DNA of 64,000 nt from Elephas maximus indicus (lineage: Eukaryota; Chordata; Mammalia; Proboscidea; Elephantidae): the NCBI RefSeq assembly GCF_024166365.1, contig NC_064826.1:20856001-20920000 (forward strand), in the 5' to 3' direction. The position numbers were made by a program, and so were the translations under genes. Under the pieces are notes generated by a model. It was not told the origin of the DNA and searched no databases. It saw only the letters and a list, made by a program, of their open reading frames with translations. Below, piece after piece: positions 24,536 to 36,926 of this stretch. Positions within the stretch are counted from its first letter, which is position 1. Each line of letters opens with the position of its first letter.

Positions 24536-25794
24536 CATGAAGATCATCTGAAATAAAGTGGTCGGCTCCCAGTAACAGAAAATAGTGGGCTAGATTGTGG
24601 GAGTGGGTTACCGAGACGCCAAGACAGCGGTTTTAAGTAGCAAGACTTATGAAACTATTTAGCTTGTCAAACTATAGCATGTATAAATTAGATGAAAATA
24701 AAAACTTAAAAAGTAGACAAAGGCAACACCATACATTGTTTATGGATGCACAGATGCATATACGTCTATAAAAACAAGTCCATATGAAAGTATGAAAACG
24801 GACAGGAGAAAACCTATCTAACTCAAACAGTCGTTTTTCTCTCGAGGGGAAAAATGGAAGGGAAACAGGACTGGGGATATTGGTTGAAGGGGTCTTAAGT
24901 TTGCAATACTTTATTTTTTTTTTTTTTAAAACTGGGAGCAAATATGATAAAATGATCAGTTATTCTAAGTGGTGGAAAGATGGTAAATTAGGCTTATTAG
25001 AGTGTTCTTTGTGTTTTTCTGTATTTTTTCAATTTCTTAACATAAAAAAAAAATTAAGCGAAGTGTAGGCAGTGGACACACTGCTTTAAAGAAGCTGGGA
25101 CCAGCCGGGGCAGGCGTCAAAACCTGGACTGCTGGACAACAGAGATTGCGGGAGTGGTATGGGAACCCAAGGGAGCAGCTGGGAGCAGAGCCTGCTGGGT
25201 TAATGCAATGGAGACCTCAGGGAAGCAGCCGAAAACAGGCAGTCCCCTAAACCAGGGCTTTCTTCCAAGGATCCAATTCAGGAGCTTTTGGTAGGAGGGT
25301 GGCCACTGGTGCCCAGCCATGAGATCTGGTATTGCCTAGAGTAAGACTGCAAGATTTCTTGGTTGCGGGAGAGTCCGTGGTTCCGGGCCTAATGGCTGCA
25401 GTTCACAAAGGTGGGCTCACAGTGTCCTCTAGTGGTCAGAGTGTCAGGCTCCCTTATAAAGCCATAAATAGAATAACACCTCTCTTTTTAAGGTTCAGAT
25501 TGAATCCCCTTTAGGTCCCCATCCTTAACACAAGTAATCCCATCCAGAAAAGGAAGACTAGAGGGAGGAAGAGATGAAAAGAAGAAAGAAAGACATAACA
25601 TTTCCCCTTGTTTCAGAAAAGATTTTTTGACATGGTAAATTTTATCATTTTAAAATCTGTTGATAAAAGTTAAAAACAGCTATAGTACGTCTGAGAGAAG
25701 CAGCGATGGCCAGAATGAGCAAGGTGGGCAAGCACAAGGGGACACAACGGGATACAAGTGGGAAGAAAAATTAGACCAGAACCGGGAGTGGAAA

Positions 25795-25910
25795 GAACCT
25801 AGACTTGGAGGAAGACCTTAGCCCGTGTCTGTCACTTAGTAGTTGTGAGGACACGGGTAAGTTATTTTGCTTCACTGAGTCTGTTTCCACATAAAAATAG
25901 CTCCCTGGGG
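25795..25910 (+). repeat. MIR
   Basis: gtgtctgtcacttagtagtt and gagtctgtttccacataaaa match the MIR core. Confidence 0.7.
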
Positions 25911-25924
25911 ATGGTACCCTCGGA

Positions 25925-26150
25925 GAGCCAGCCAAGCACAGTGGTCAAGAGCAGACTCTAGCGCCGGTCCGCTCTGGCGGACTCCCAGCATCGCCACCCA
26001 CTGCTTGGCCTTGGCAAGCTCTTTCACTTCTCTGTGCCTCACCGTCTGGAGGGATGTTAGCAGTGCCTCGTAGGTCTGTGGTTTCAGTTAGTGCATGTAA
26101 AGTGCTTGGAAGAGCAGCTGGCACCCAGCAAGCATTCAGTAAGAGCTGAT
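25925..26150 (+). repeat. MIR, near full length
   Basis: From agcacagtggtcaagagcag through ggcaagctctttcacttctc to agcaagcattcagtaagagc. Confidence 0.85.
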
Positions 26151-26169
26151 TTACAATGCCACCCATGAC

Positions 26170-26336
26170 CCGTACCTGTTGCCATTGACTTGATTCTGAC
26201 TCATAGCAATCCTGTTAGGACAGAGTAGAATTGCCCCATAGGGTTTCCAAGGCTCCCACAGAGTGGCTTGTGGGTTTGAACCACTACCCTTTTGGTTAGC
26301 AGCCAAGTGCTTAACCAGTGCGCCACCAGGGCTCCT
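26170..26336 (-). repeat. AfroSINE-type SINE
   Basis: Runs from tgttgccattgacttgattc to ccaccagggctcc. The flanks both contain acccatg. Confidence 0.92.
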
Positions 26337-26394
26337 TACCCATGTGAAGTGCCTAGGATATAACTGTATGTTCGACCCCTTCCCCCTTTTCCTT

Positions 26395-26785
26395 GAATCT
26401 GGCTCTGGTTGAAATGCTGTGTCCCAAAAACCAGACTCACTGATCTGAGAGAGACTATGGCCCTTCTGAACTGGAACTGAAGCCATTTTCGGAGACTCCC
26501 TTTCAGCCAAACCATAGACAGGCCCATAAAATAAACAATACCTGAGAGGCACATGCTCCTTAGAACGAGATCAAAAGGGCAACATTTGCCCAAAAGCAAA
26601 GATGAGAAAGCAAGAAAAGCTAGAAAATCAGAATGAAAGGAAATGGGAAACTAGGACAGAAATGGGGAGAGTACTGACACATTGTGGGGAATGAAATCAG
26701 TGTCATGGAACACTATGTACAAACTGTTGAATGGGAAACTAATTTGCTCGGAAAACTTTCACCTACTGCACAATAAAAAAATTTT
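26395..26785 (+). mobile_element. L1 3' UTR fragment
   Basis: Contains accagactcactgatctgag, gagtactgacacattgtggg and aaaactttcacctactgcac. It ends with AATAAA and a short A tail, directly abutting LTR family B. Confidence 0.82.
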
Positions 26786-27951
26786 GTACAAATGCTTGTA
26801 TCCCTATCACATGGGAGCAGTAGAAAGGGTGTGGTGCAGGGAATTACTTAATATGGTCTTGCAGCCATGCATGGTCTTGTGACTCCCACAAATGACTGGG
26901 TGGGGCTGTGCAAATAAGGTGTTTGTGACCAACCAAGGGAATTGGAAAGCCTACGGATAATGCAAATAATGTGTATGGAATCCTAGCAGGGGTGGGACAA
27001 TGCAAATAAGGTGCTTGGAACCCTAACAAGGGGATTGGTCAGTTTCACCATCCTGCTATGCTTAAAATGAGCCATCCTGAAGGCAGGAAGAGAAGACTTC
27101 ACTACCATCAAGAAAGAAGAGCCAGGAGAGGAGCATGTCCTTTGGACATGGGGTCCCTGTGCTGAGAACCTCCTAGACTCAGAAGACAGAGAGAGCTGTA
27201 ACACCAGAGATAGGGGAAAGTGGTGGCAAGCATAGCAGAATCCAGCAGCAGAGAAATAGTGGGCTTCCTGGCCCACCAAGCAAGGTGGCTACAGTGAGCG
27301 TACCAATCCACAGAGCAAGAGAGCTGAGTACCTTTGGGCAGGAGGCTTGCAGGCGGAGTGGGGTGCCTCTGGGCACTTATGAGTGGAGTTAAAGGGTTTG
27401 TAACACTTGTCCAAACAGGGCAAAGGCCAGGCCAAGGGCTGAGAGCCAAGAGAGGAGCCTGTCCTCAGAGGGCCAAGAGGAGCCCTGCGTGGCCAAGAGG
27501 AGCTGAGAAGGCGGCCATGCACTGAAGAAGGGAGACTTTGCCTGCATACATCTTGTCGTAGTTATCTAGTGCTGCTGTAACAGGTATACCACAAGTGAAT
27601 GGCTTTAACAAACAGACATTTACCAATAGTCCGGGAGGCTAGAAATCTGAACGCAGTGCACTAGCTCCAGGGGAAGTCTTTCTCTCCCTGTTGGCTCTGG
27701 GGGAAGGTCCTTGCCATCAATCTTCCCGTGGTCTAGCAGAGACCCAAGTACAAAGGACGCACGCCACTCCTGGCTCTTCTTACTTGGTGGTAATGAGGTC
27801 CCTCTCTGCACCCTTCTTTCTCCTTTCATCTCTTATAAAAAGTGACGCAGGCCACACCCCAAGGAAACTCCCCTTACATCAGCTCAGGGCTATGACCTGA
27901 GTAAGGGTGTCCCACCCTGATCCTCTTTAACATAATCTAATTTTGCCTCAT

Positions 27952-29655
27952 GAGCGCTGGTGGCACAGTGGTTAAGAGCTCGGCTGCTTTAGCCATTAGA
28001 GAAATGCAAATCAAAACTGCAATGAGATACCATCTCACTCCAACAAGGTTGGCATTAATCCAAAAAACACAAAATAATAAATGTTGGAGAGGTTGTGGAG
28101 AGACTGGAACACTTACACACTACTAGTGGGAATGTAGAATGGTACAATCACTTTGGAAATTCATTTGGCACATCCTTAAAAAGTTAGAAATAGAACTACC
28201 ATACAATCCAGCAATCCCACTCCTTGGAATATATCCTAGAGAAATAAGAGCCTTTACACAAACAGACATATGCACACCCATGTTCATTGCGGCACTGTTT
28301 ACAATACCAGAAAGGTGGAAGCAACCAAGGTGCCCATCAATGGATGAATGGATAAATAGTGGTATATTCACACAGTGGAATACTATGCATCAATAAAGAA
28401 CAATGATGAGTCCATGAAATATTTCATAACATGGAGGAATCTGGAAGGCATTATGCTGAAACTAGTCAGTTGCAGAGGGACAAATATTATATGAGACCAC
28501 TATTATAAAAACTCAACAAATAGTTTAAACACAGAAGAAAATATTCTTTGATGGTTAAAGGGTGGGGAAGGAGGGAGGGAGAGGGGTATTCACTAATTAG
28601 ATAGTAGACAAGAACTATTTTACGTTAAGGGAAAGACAACACACAATACAGGAAAGGTCAGCACAACTGGACTAAACCAAAAGCAGTTTCCTGAATAAAC
28701 TGAATGCTCCAAAGGCCAGAGTAGCAGGGGCGGGGGTCTGGGGACCATAGTTTCAGGGGACATCTAGGTCAAGTGGCATAATAAGATCTATTAAGAAAAC
28801 ATTCCGCATCCCACCTTGGTGAGTGGTGTCTGGGGTCTTAAACACTAGCAAGCATCTAAGATGCATCAACTGGCCTAAGATGCGTCAATTGGTCTCAGCT
28901 CACCTGGAGCAAAGGAGAACACCAAGGACACAAGGTAATTATGAGCCCAAGAGACAGAAAGGGCCACATAAATCAGAGGCAACATCAGCCTGAGACCAGA
29001 AGAACTAGATGGTGCCCAGCTACGACAGACGACTGCCCTGACAGGGAATACAACAGAGAATCCCTGAGGGAGCAGGAGAGCAGTGGGATGCAGACCTCAA
29101 ATTCTAGTAAAAAGACCAGAATTAATGGTCTGACTGAGACTAGAAGGACTCTGGAGGTCATGGCCCACAGACCTTCTCTTAGTGCAAGACTGGAACCACT
29201 CCCAAAGCCAACTCTTCAGATGGGATTGGACTGGACTATAACATAGAAAATGATACTGGTGAGGAGTGAGCTTCTTGGCTCCAGTAGACACATGAGACTA
29301 TGTGGGCAGCTTCTGTCTAGAGGGGAGATGAGAAGGCAGAGGGGTACAGAAGCTGGCTGAATGTACACGGGGAATACAGGGTGGAGAGGAGTGTGCTGTT
29401 TCATTAGGGCAAGAGCAACTAGGAGTACATAGCAAGATGTATATAAACTTTTGTATGAGACTGACTTGATCTGTAAACTTTCACTTAAAGCACAATTAAA
29501 AAAAAAGATAGAGGTCGGCTGCTAACCAGAAGGTTGGCACTTCAAATCCACCAACTGCTCCTTAGAAGCCCTATGGGGCAGTTCTCCTGTCCTATAGGGT
29601 CACTATGAGTTGGAATCAACTCAACAGCAACGGGTTTGGTTTGGTTTTTGGAACC
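27952..29655 (+). repeat. AfroSINE-type SINE inside LTR A, split by an L1
   Basis: The head piece is 27952-27988 and the remainder 29510-29655, ending ggtttggtttggtttttgg. The target duplication ttgcctcat is perfect at 27943-27951 and 29656-29664. Confidence 0.92.
27989..29509 (+). mobile_element. 5'-truncated L1 inside the SINE
   Basis: Starts in the last part of ORF2 (IELPYNPAIPLLGIYPREIR, RWKQPRCPSMDEWI) and runs through the 3' UTR to a poly(A) tail. It is flanked by a 14-bp duplication of SINE sequence with one mismatch, agagctcggctgct at 27975-27988 and agaggtcggctgct at 29510-29523. Confidence 0.93.
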
Positions 29656-30139
29656 TTGCCTCATTAACCACAGGCAGAGATTAAGATTTACAACACAAGA
29701 AAATTACATCAGATCACAAAATGGAGGACAACCCCACAATACTGTGAATTATGGCCTAGCCAAGTTGACAAATATTTTGAGGGACATAATTCAATGACAT
29801 TTCCTAATCCTGATACTTCCCTAATAAACCCTAACTCTGAGTATGGTCTGAGTTCTTTATGGCCATTGCAACAAATTATTGAATCCAGCAGAGAAGTACA
29901 GAGTGCTGTGAGAGGGACCACTGTGTCAGAATTGGTAGACAGGTCGGAGGGTGGAGTATGTTTGATGTCCATCTCATAGGAATCAGTCTTGGGCTGATGT
30001 TGATGGTCATTCTCTCTCTCCCTTGTGAGGTTAGTTGAGGAGGTCTGACAATGCCAAGCTGCCATTTTTACAAACGGGTACCCTCAAACAAGCCTGGTTA
30101 GTACTCTACACAATACCCTCCAAGTCTGTGGGTACCTGC

Positions 30140-30365
30140 CTTTTCCTCTCTAGCTCTCCTTTCCTCCAGGATCTTTCTTCCATGGACCTCCTTTCCTAAA
30201 TGGCTCTCCTTTCCTCCGTGGCTCTCCGTTTCTCAATGGATCTTCTTTGCTTTCCTTCCTCCATGACTCTCCTTTTCTCCCTAGCTCTGCTTTCCTCCAG
30301 GATCCTCTTTGCTTTCCTGTCATCCATGGATTTCTTTCCTCCCTGGCCCTCCTTAATCCCAGCTC
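30140..30365. repeat. Pyrimidine-rich degenerate tandem repeat
   Basis: Irregular units of roughly 20 bp built on ctctcctttcctccatgg recur about ten times. On the minus strand this gives an open frame of repeated basic units (RRKGEPFRKG, WRKAELGRKGESWRK), which I take as a by-product. Confidence 0.65.
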
Positions 30366-30764
30366 CCGGTCTTCTACTGATACCTTGTTGGAGGTAGTGG
30401 GGCTAACTGACTCTGACATCCCTTTGTAGGAGATAGGAGGGCCCCCACCAGTAAGGTCCAGGATTGCCCTCAGGAACCATGCCCATCCAGTCACCAATGG
30501 ACACTTGTTTCCAGTTGTAACTCCAGGCGCTAAGTGCCTGTTTTTGCTCAGTTATCTTGTGACCAGCAGGCTCTGGGGCAGCTGTAACCACAGAAGAGCT
30601 TTCAGTGTAGAGCTAACTGGCCAGGGAGGACAGCCAGCACATTACACAGACATCAGTTACTTGTGACCTTATTTGCACCAAACTCTTGAACAGCCTTAGG
30701 AGGAAGTGGAATACAAATGATTCTGAGATCAGGGCCAGAGCCTATGGAAAAGCAGCACACCAAG
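30366..30764. other. Unassigned sequence next to the SMO 3' end
   Basis: No gene or named repeat was recognised. It could be further decayed internal sequence of the ERVL-like element to its left; this is a guess. Confidence 0.3.
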
Positions 30765-31822
30765 AGTTTATACAAAAACCTTTTATTTAGTTTATCTCTT
30801 CTCCCTCTCCCTCTCCCCTGATCTGGGACCCAGCCAGCTTCTTAGGCTTCCTGCTGTCTGGTTCTTGAAGTTGGGGCCTTGGGGACATTGTTGGGGGTTA
30901 TGAGAGGTGGGAGTGCCCTCACCCACAGGTTGTGGAAGTTGAAGGAAACTTTTCTGTCTGGCTGAAGCTACAGCAGCTTCCCAGGGTAGTTCCTCAGGTC
31001 GGAGGATCTACCCCCCCCCACTGGATGGATGTGCGGAAGTTAACACGTGTCCCTCCTGTCACTGTTTCTATGCTACACCAGGTCCAGGCTCTCCCTGGAG
31101 AGGAGGCCCAACAGTAGAGAGGTAGGGTGGGGGACGGGAAGTGCTGCAGCTCTGGGTCCTAATCAATAAACAGGAAATGGAAACAGGTTGGCCTGGGTGA
31201 AGTGAAATGGGGAGGGATGGTGTAGGACAGCAGAGGATGGGTTACTGACCTGGGTTAGGGCCAGCTAGGCACCTCCCAAGAGAGGTTACAGCCCGCATGG
31301 GAGTGGACGCTCCCAGTCCTACTGCCATCTGGAAGAGGAATAAGGGAGCCTGGCCCCTCTTAGACAAAGGGCTAATGACACAATAAACCAACTTGGTTTG
31401 AGAGCGCCAAAAAGGGTACCACTTGGCCCAGAAAAGGGTAGCTGGGCCCAATCTGCTGGACACGGGCCACCAGAGCCCACTTGAGTGCTGTCACCCCTGC
31501 TTCCACCATTCCTGCCCCACCGCAAGCTCAGCATGTTCCATGACCCTACAGGCGACGCGCTCCAGCCAGACTCCAGCTGGTGGTGCAGAAATGAGGACCC
31601 TGAGCGCCAGGGCCCTGCCCTTGGTGAGTCCCAACCAAGGAGATGTAGCCCCTCAGGGCTTTTTCTTGCAGTCCTGCTGCCTCGAGCCCCTCTCCCAGGA
31701 GGGCACTGGGCCCTCGGGTTCTCTGGAAGATCAGGTCCTGAGGAAGCGCTCTCAGGGAGGAAGAAGAGCCTCGGAACAACATCTGCTCCTCTCTGTCCTG
31801 TCCCAGGTCCTGCTCTCCAGGC
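30765..31822 (-). other. SMO: SMO 3' untranslated region
   Basis: The sequence from the TGA stop to about 20 nt beyond the AATAAA at 30787-30782 contains no interspersed repeat that I recognise, unlike the DNA on either side of the gene. The length of about 1.05 kb is similar to the known SMO 3' UTR. The exact cleavage site is inferred. Confidence 0.75.
30782..30787 (-). terminator. SMO: Poly(A) signal AATAAA, probable SMO 3' end
   Basis: The minus strand reads ctaAATAAAaggtttttg, followed about 30 nt later by a GU-rich stretch (cttggtgtgctgctttt). It is the first canonical AATAAA on the minus strand downstream of the SMO stop that has such a downstream element. Confidence 0.72.
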
Positions 31823-32256
31823 TCAGAAGTCTGAGTCTGCATCCATGAGCTCAGCCTCCATCAGGTTGGTGCGGGAGTGAATGGGCCCCAGACCCTGCCG
31901 GCGGCCCTGAGCCCAAGGCACGGGGGCTGGGGCAATGGGCAGAAACGGGTCCTGGAAGGCACTGGGCTCTGGACAGAAGGGGTTGGAGACCAGGGTCCAG
32001 GCTCCCTGTCGGCAGGGCTCCCCAGCTCCCCAGGCTCCGGCAGCCACCAGGCATTTCTGCCGGGGCAGCTGAGGCAGCCGAGGGACAGCACTGGAGGCAT
32101 GGCCCACCGTGGGGCGGGGCAGCTCGGTGGGGGGCCCCAGTGGGCACACCTCTTTCTTCCTCTTTCTCCGTTTCTTCTTCCGGCCCATGCGCTTCTCCAG
32201 CTCTGGGGAGATCTCGGCCTCCACTAGCCACAGGTTGGCTTGCTCCTCAGGGGGCA
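31823..32256 (-). CDS. SMO: SMO coding exon 12 (C-terminal tail and stop)
   Basis: The acceptor caccgccag precedes 32256 and the TGA stop is at 31825-31823. The exon encodes residues 645-788: [20 protein letters not shown], the polybasic run [12 protein letters not shown], a proline-rich segment, [16 protein letters not shown], and the conserved terminus MDADSDF. At 434 nt it is two codons longer than the human exon, the length change falling in the variable segment after the polybasic run. The C-terminus shows the exon is complete. Confidence 0.97.
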
Positions 32257-32423
32257 CTGGCGGTGGGAGAACAACAGAACCTGAGCCTGGGCCCCAGCTT
32301 TGTCTATGCCACCCCGTCTCCTCAGACCTCTACTCTTTCATCTCTGGGGCCCCCAACTCTAGACCTCTAGGGTCTCAGCTGACACTTCAGATCCTCCAGG
32401 GCCTCTTCTTCCTCCTCCCTCTA

Positions 32424-32729
<306 letters not shown>

Positions 32730-32929
32730 TCAGAGTGATCTCGACCCGTTCTCAATCTGAAGAGAAGGGCCAGAAACCCAGTTCCTGGAACCCTGACTTA
32801 CTCTAGCCCTGGGAGAGCAAGTGTAGAAGACAGGAGAAGAGGGTGAGAGGGGCGAGCCCTCTCGGAACCAAAGCACTAGGGTGGGGCTGAGGAGGAAGGG
32901 GGCATCACTGGTGAGGAAGCAGTGAATTA

Positions 32930-33075
32930 GGGTTTACGGTGGTGGAAACTTTGGCAATGATTACTGGTGAGGGTTGCTGATTACATGTAATTGATATCAC
33001 TAAATTGGACATGTGAAAAACATTGAATTGGCAAATGTTGTGCTGTATATATTTTTACAATTAAAAAAAAAAAAG
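32930..33075 (+). mobile_element. L1 3' end in SMO intron 10
   Basis: ttgctgattacatgtaattg and tgtgctgtatatatttttac followed by an A12 tail look like an L1 3' terminus. Confidence 0.65.
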
Positions 33076-33192
33076 CACCAGCATGCAGACCCAGGGGAAG
33101 AAAGTTAAGAAACATAAGAGAAGGGAAAGGTGGCCGGGGACAGGGGACCTGAGAGCTGAGGAGGAGAGTGAGAAAAAGGAGGCAGCACCTTA

Positions 33193-33729
<537 letters not shown>

Positions 33730-33854
33730 TTAGGCAGCTCAGTGCATTGCCAAGGCAGTGCTGGAAAAAGTCGGACCACACAAGCCTAAAGATGGGGACA
33801 CTGAGGCTGAACGAGTCAGGTGGGAGGTCAGAAGGAGCTGGCAGCTGACCCCAC

Positions 33855-34040
33855 CTGCACCAGGTGCGCCTCCAAATGAGCAGCGTGGCCTTGGTCCACA
33901 CCCAGGTGCTCATGGCAATGCCAGTGCCAAACATGGCAAACAGATTGATCTTCTCCACCAGGAGGCTCGGGCGGTTTTTGATCTCACAGTCTGGGATGGG
34001 CTTCTTGGTGGGCAGCCCAATGGTCACGTTGGCCTGGCAT
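33855..34040 (-). CDS. SMO: SMO coding exon 9 (extracellular loop 3, TM7, post-TM7 ciliary motif)
   Basis: The acceptor caccacag precedes 34040; the donor gtgggg follows 33855. The translation is [62 protein letters not shown]. The first W of TWVW equals human W535, whose mutation activates SMO in tumours; it is wild type here. IWRR is the hydrophobic-basic motif needed for ciliary entry. Length is 186 nt. Confidence 0.97.
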
Positions 34041-34417
34041 CTGTGGTGAGGGACAGCAGACAGACAAGGTTTTCTGGACTCCCTGGGTAGATACCCAGAC
34101 AATCCAAAGACTTTATGAAGAGCTGTGACAACAAGCAAAGCCCCACAGCACTGATCTCAGCCCCATCTGCTCAGGGGCATCACCAGGAAGCTTACAGTCA
34201 TTACTGATACTAGACAACTGAACATCCCAGACGACTGAATCAGGATTTCTGGAGAAGGCACCCAGGCCTCAGTATGTTTTAAAGCTTTGCAGGTGATTCA
34301 AGGCACAGCCAAGGTTGAGAACCACTGCCCTACAGTCTGGGATCACTGAGAAAGAGCCTGAAGTAGTCAGGACGAGGAGGACTAGTGTCAATTTTAATGA
34401 GCATCTTAAATGCTCCA

Positions 34418-34612
34418 GGAGTCCCTGGGTGGTGCAAGTGGTTAAAAACTCAACTACTAACTGAAAGGGTGGTGGTTTGAACCCGCTTGGAAGAAAGGCC
34501 TGGTGATCTGCTTCCAAAAGGTCACAGCTTTGAAAACCCTATGGAGGGAGCACAGTTCTACTCTGCACACGTGGGGTGGCTGTGAACTGGAATCAACTCA
34601 ACAACTGGTTTA
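34418..34612 (+). repeat. AfroSINE-type SINE, 'gagtccctgggtggtgcaa' subfamily
   Basis: Has a distinct head (gagtccctgggtggtgcaag) and tail (gagcacagttctactctgca). Lies in SMO intron 8. Confidence 0.9.
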
Positions 34613-35127
34613 AATGCTACCCATGGTAACAGCAGGTGTCTGCTACACTTCTTTTGGGCGCCCAGTTGCCTTACTCTCGCAGACTCTTCTTCATTGTGAC
34701 ACAGCAAAGCACAGTCAAAGCTAGCAAATATGACACGTTAACTACGGTAGAGAGGTAACTCCTCCCATGCAGGGATCTACAATACACTCTGTAAACCAGT
34801 ACATATGATTTACAGAGAGCACCTTCTCTGGCTCATGGAGAGTTGGCCAGAGAAGCCAAAACATGAAACGGCTTCTTAACAGTTAAAAATACAGGCCATG
34901 GGCATGCAGGAGGAAGGGTGGAGTTGAGAAGAGACTTGAAGGCTCTTTGCTAAGTTTGGCAAATTACAGGGCAAATGATGTCTTGGGTACCCAGAGCAAG
35001 ACAGCCAGTTCAATCTGCTGTCTGAGGCAGGGAATCGGAATGATCCCTCCTGCACAGAGGAGGGGCTGTCCCTTACAACTGGCTCCAGGGCCACTGCTGC
35101 TGATTCTGAGCCCCGGGCCCTCACTCA

Positions 35128-35295
<168 letters not shown>

Positions 35296-35373
35296 TCAAA
35301 TTCAGCATGGATAACTCTAGGTCATTCATTCATTCATTCAGCAATTAAGTACTCATTATGTGCCAAGCAAGGA

Positions 35374-35559
35374 GCCCTGGTGATGCAGTGGGTAAGTGCC
35401 TGGCTGCTAACTGAAAGGTCTGTGGTTTGAACCCACCAGCCGCCCCAAAGATGTGGCAGTCTGCTTTCGTAAAGATTTCAGCCTTGTGAACCCTATGAGG
35501 CACTTCTATTCTGTCCTATGTGGTCATTATGAATCGGAATTGACTAGGTGGCAACGGGA
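35374..35559 (+). repeat. AfroSINE-type SINE, first of a same-site pair
   Basis: Begins gagccctggtgatgcagtgg and ends near aggtggcaacggg. atgtgccaagcaagga precedes it at 35358-35373 and follows it at 35560-35575. Confidence 0.92.
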
Positions 35560-35575
35560 ATGTGCCAAGCAAGGA

Positions 35576-35783
35576 GTCCCTGCGTGGTGCAAACGATTAA
35601 GCACTGGGTTACTAACCAAAAGGTTGGTGGTTTCAATCTACCCAGAGGTGCCTCAGAAGAATGCCTGGCTTTCTACTTTTGAAAGATCACAGCCATTAAA
35701 ACCCTATGGAGCACAGTTCTACTCCGAAACACATGGGGTCACTATGAGTTAGAATCGGCTCGGCAGCAGTGGGTTTGGTTTGG
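35576..35783 (+). repeat. AfroSINE-type SINE, second of a same-site pair
   Basis: Belongs to the gtccctgcgtggtgcaaac subfamily. After its end (ggtttggtttggt) the target text returns a third time as gtaccaagca (35784-35793). Confidence 0.92.
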
Positions 35784-36382
35784 TGTACCAAGCACTGTCC
35801 TCAGTGTAGAATGAGGCACCATCAGTGGCCTCATCTTCTGGGATCTGGAAACTTTATTTTTATTTATTTTTTATTGAGTTTTTTGTGAAAGTTTACATAG
35901 TAAGTTAGGTTCTCACTTGACAATTTCGACACAAATTGTTCATTGACACTAGTTACATTTATCACAGTTTGTCCACATTCTCTTGTGTCTATACCTGTCC
36001 ATATGTGCTCAAACACTTGTTTACTTTGTTATGCTGAACCCATAAATCCACATTTGGTGCCACTTTTCCCATCACCAAAAAGAACTAGTCTTTATGATCC
36101 AAAGCGTACTTCCCCTTTCCCCCTCTTCTCCCTGGTAACCACCAATGAACATTGGTCTCTCTCTATATATCTATTCTTGTCTTCTTATAGAAGACGGATC
36201 ATACCATATATGTTCTTATATGCTTGGTTTATTTTACTTAGCACTATGCCCTCCAGGTCTATCCATGTTAAGCTTCATGGACTCATCACTGTTGTTTACA
36301 GTTGCGTAGTATTCCATTGTATGCAAGTACCACAATTTGCTTATCTATTCATCTACTGATGGGGACTTCGGTTGTTCCTAAC

Positions 36383-36590
36383 GAGCCCTGGTGGTATGGT
36401 GGTTAAGCGGTTGGTTGCTAACCTAAAGGTCAGCAGTTCAAACCCACTAGCCACTCTTCGGGGGAAAGATGTGGCCATCTGCTTCCGTAAAGACTACAGC
36501 CTTGGAAACTCTATGGGGCAGTTCTACGCTGTCCTACAGGGTCGCTGTAAGTCAGAATTGTCTCAACAGCGAGGGGTCTGTTAGCGGGTC
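36383..36590 (+). repeat. AfroSINE-type SINE, long subfamily, in L1
   Basis: gagccctggtggtatggtgg to agtcagaattgtctcaacag. The end region is diverged. Confidence 0.9.
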
Positions 36591-36926
36591 GGTAGTCCCA
36601 TTTATTTGCTAGTATAATAAAGCTGCAGTGAACATAGGAGTGCATATGTTTGTGTGTGTCAGAAGTATTAGGTCTCTAGGCTATATCCCTGGGAGAGGGA
36701 TTGCTGGATCATAAGGTAGTTATATTTCTAGTTTTTTGAAGACGCACATACCATTTTCAATAGTGATTGTACCACTTCATAGTCCCACCAGCAATGGATA
36801 AGGGTTCCAATCTCCTCACATTGTCTCCAACATTTTTTGTTATCTGCTTTTCTAATCAGTGCCATTTTAGCCAGGGTGAGCTGGTATTTCATTGTAGTTT
36901 TGATTTACATCTCTCTAATGGCTAAC

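Larger units (their letters stand above)
27554..29799 (-). mobile_element. LTR family A, minus, inside LTR family B
   Basis: Two parts, 27554-27951 (tgtcgtagttatctagtgct...) and 29656-29799 (...ggcctagccaagttgacaaa), match the antisense copy at 20042-20562. They are split by a SINE. No clear 5-bp duplication is readable at the outer edges. Confidence 0.83.
26786..30065 (+). mobile_element. LTR family B (ERVL-like) plus leader, plus strand, split by a three-element nest
   Basis: The first part (26786-27553) matches the reverse complement of the copy at 23640-24535 (gcaaataagg motifs, cctttggacatggggtccct). The second part (29800-30065) carries the poly(A) signal (ccctaataaaccctaactct), the LTR end near 29919, a primer-binding-site-like ctgtgtcagaattgg (29921-29935) and leader sequence. 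No ERV coding region is seen. Confidence 0.72.
16146..30764. other. AHCYL2-SMO intergenic region
   Basis: No exon of any gene was recognised between the AHCYL2 promoter and the SMO poly(A) site. The interval is mostly transposable elements. 16435-17080, 20937-22590 and 24536-25795 hold nothing I can name beyond simple T- or A-rich runs and short old fragments. Confidence 0.8.

Noticed and set aside
30150..30497. Minus-strand 115-codon open frame with repeated basic units
   Set aside because: Explained by the pyrimidine-rich tandem repeat; no start context, splice support or homolog recognised. Could be decayed ERV sequence at most.
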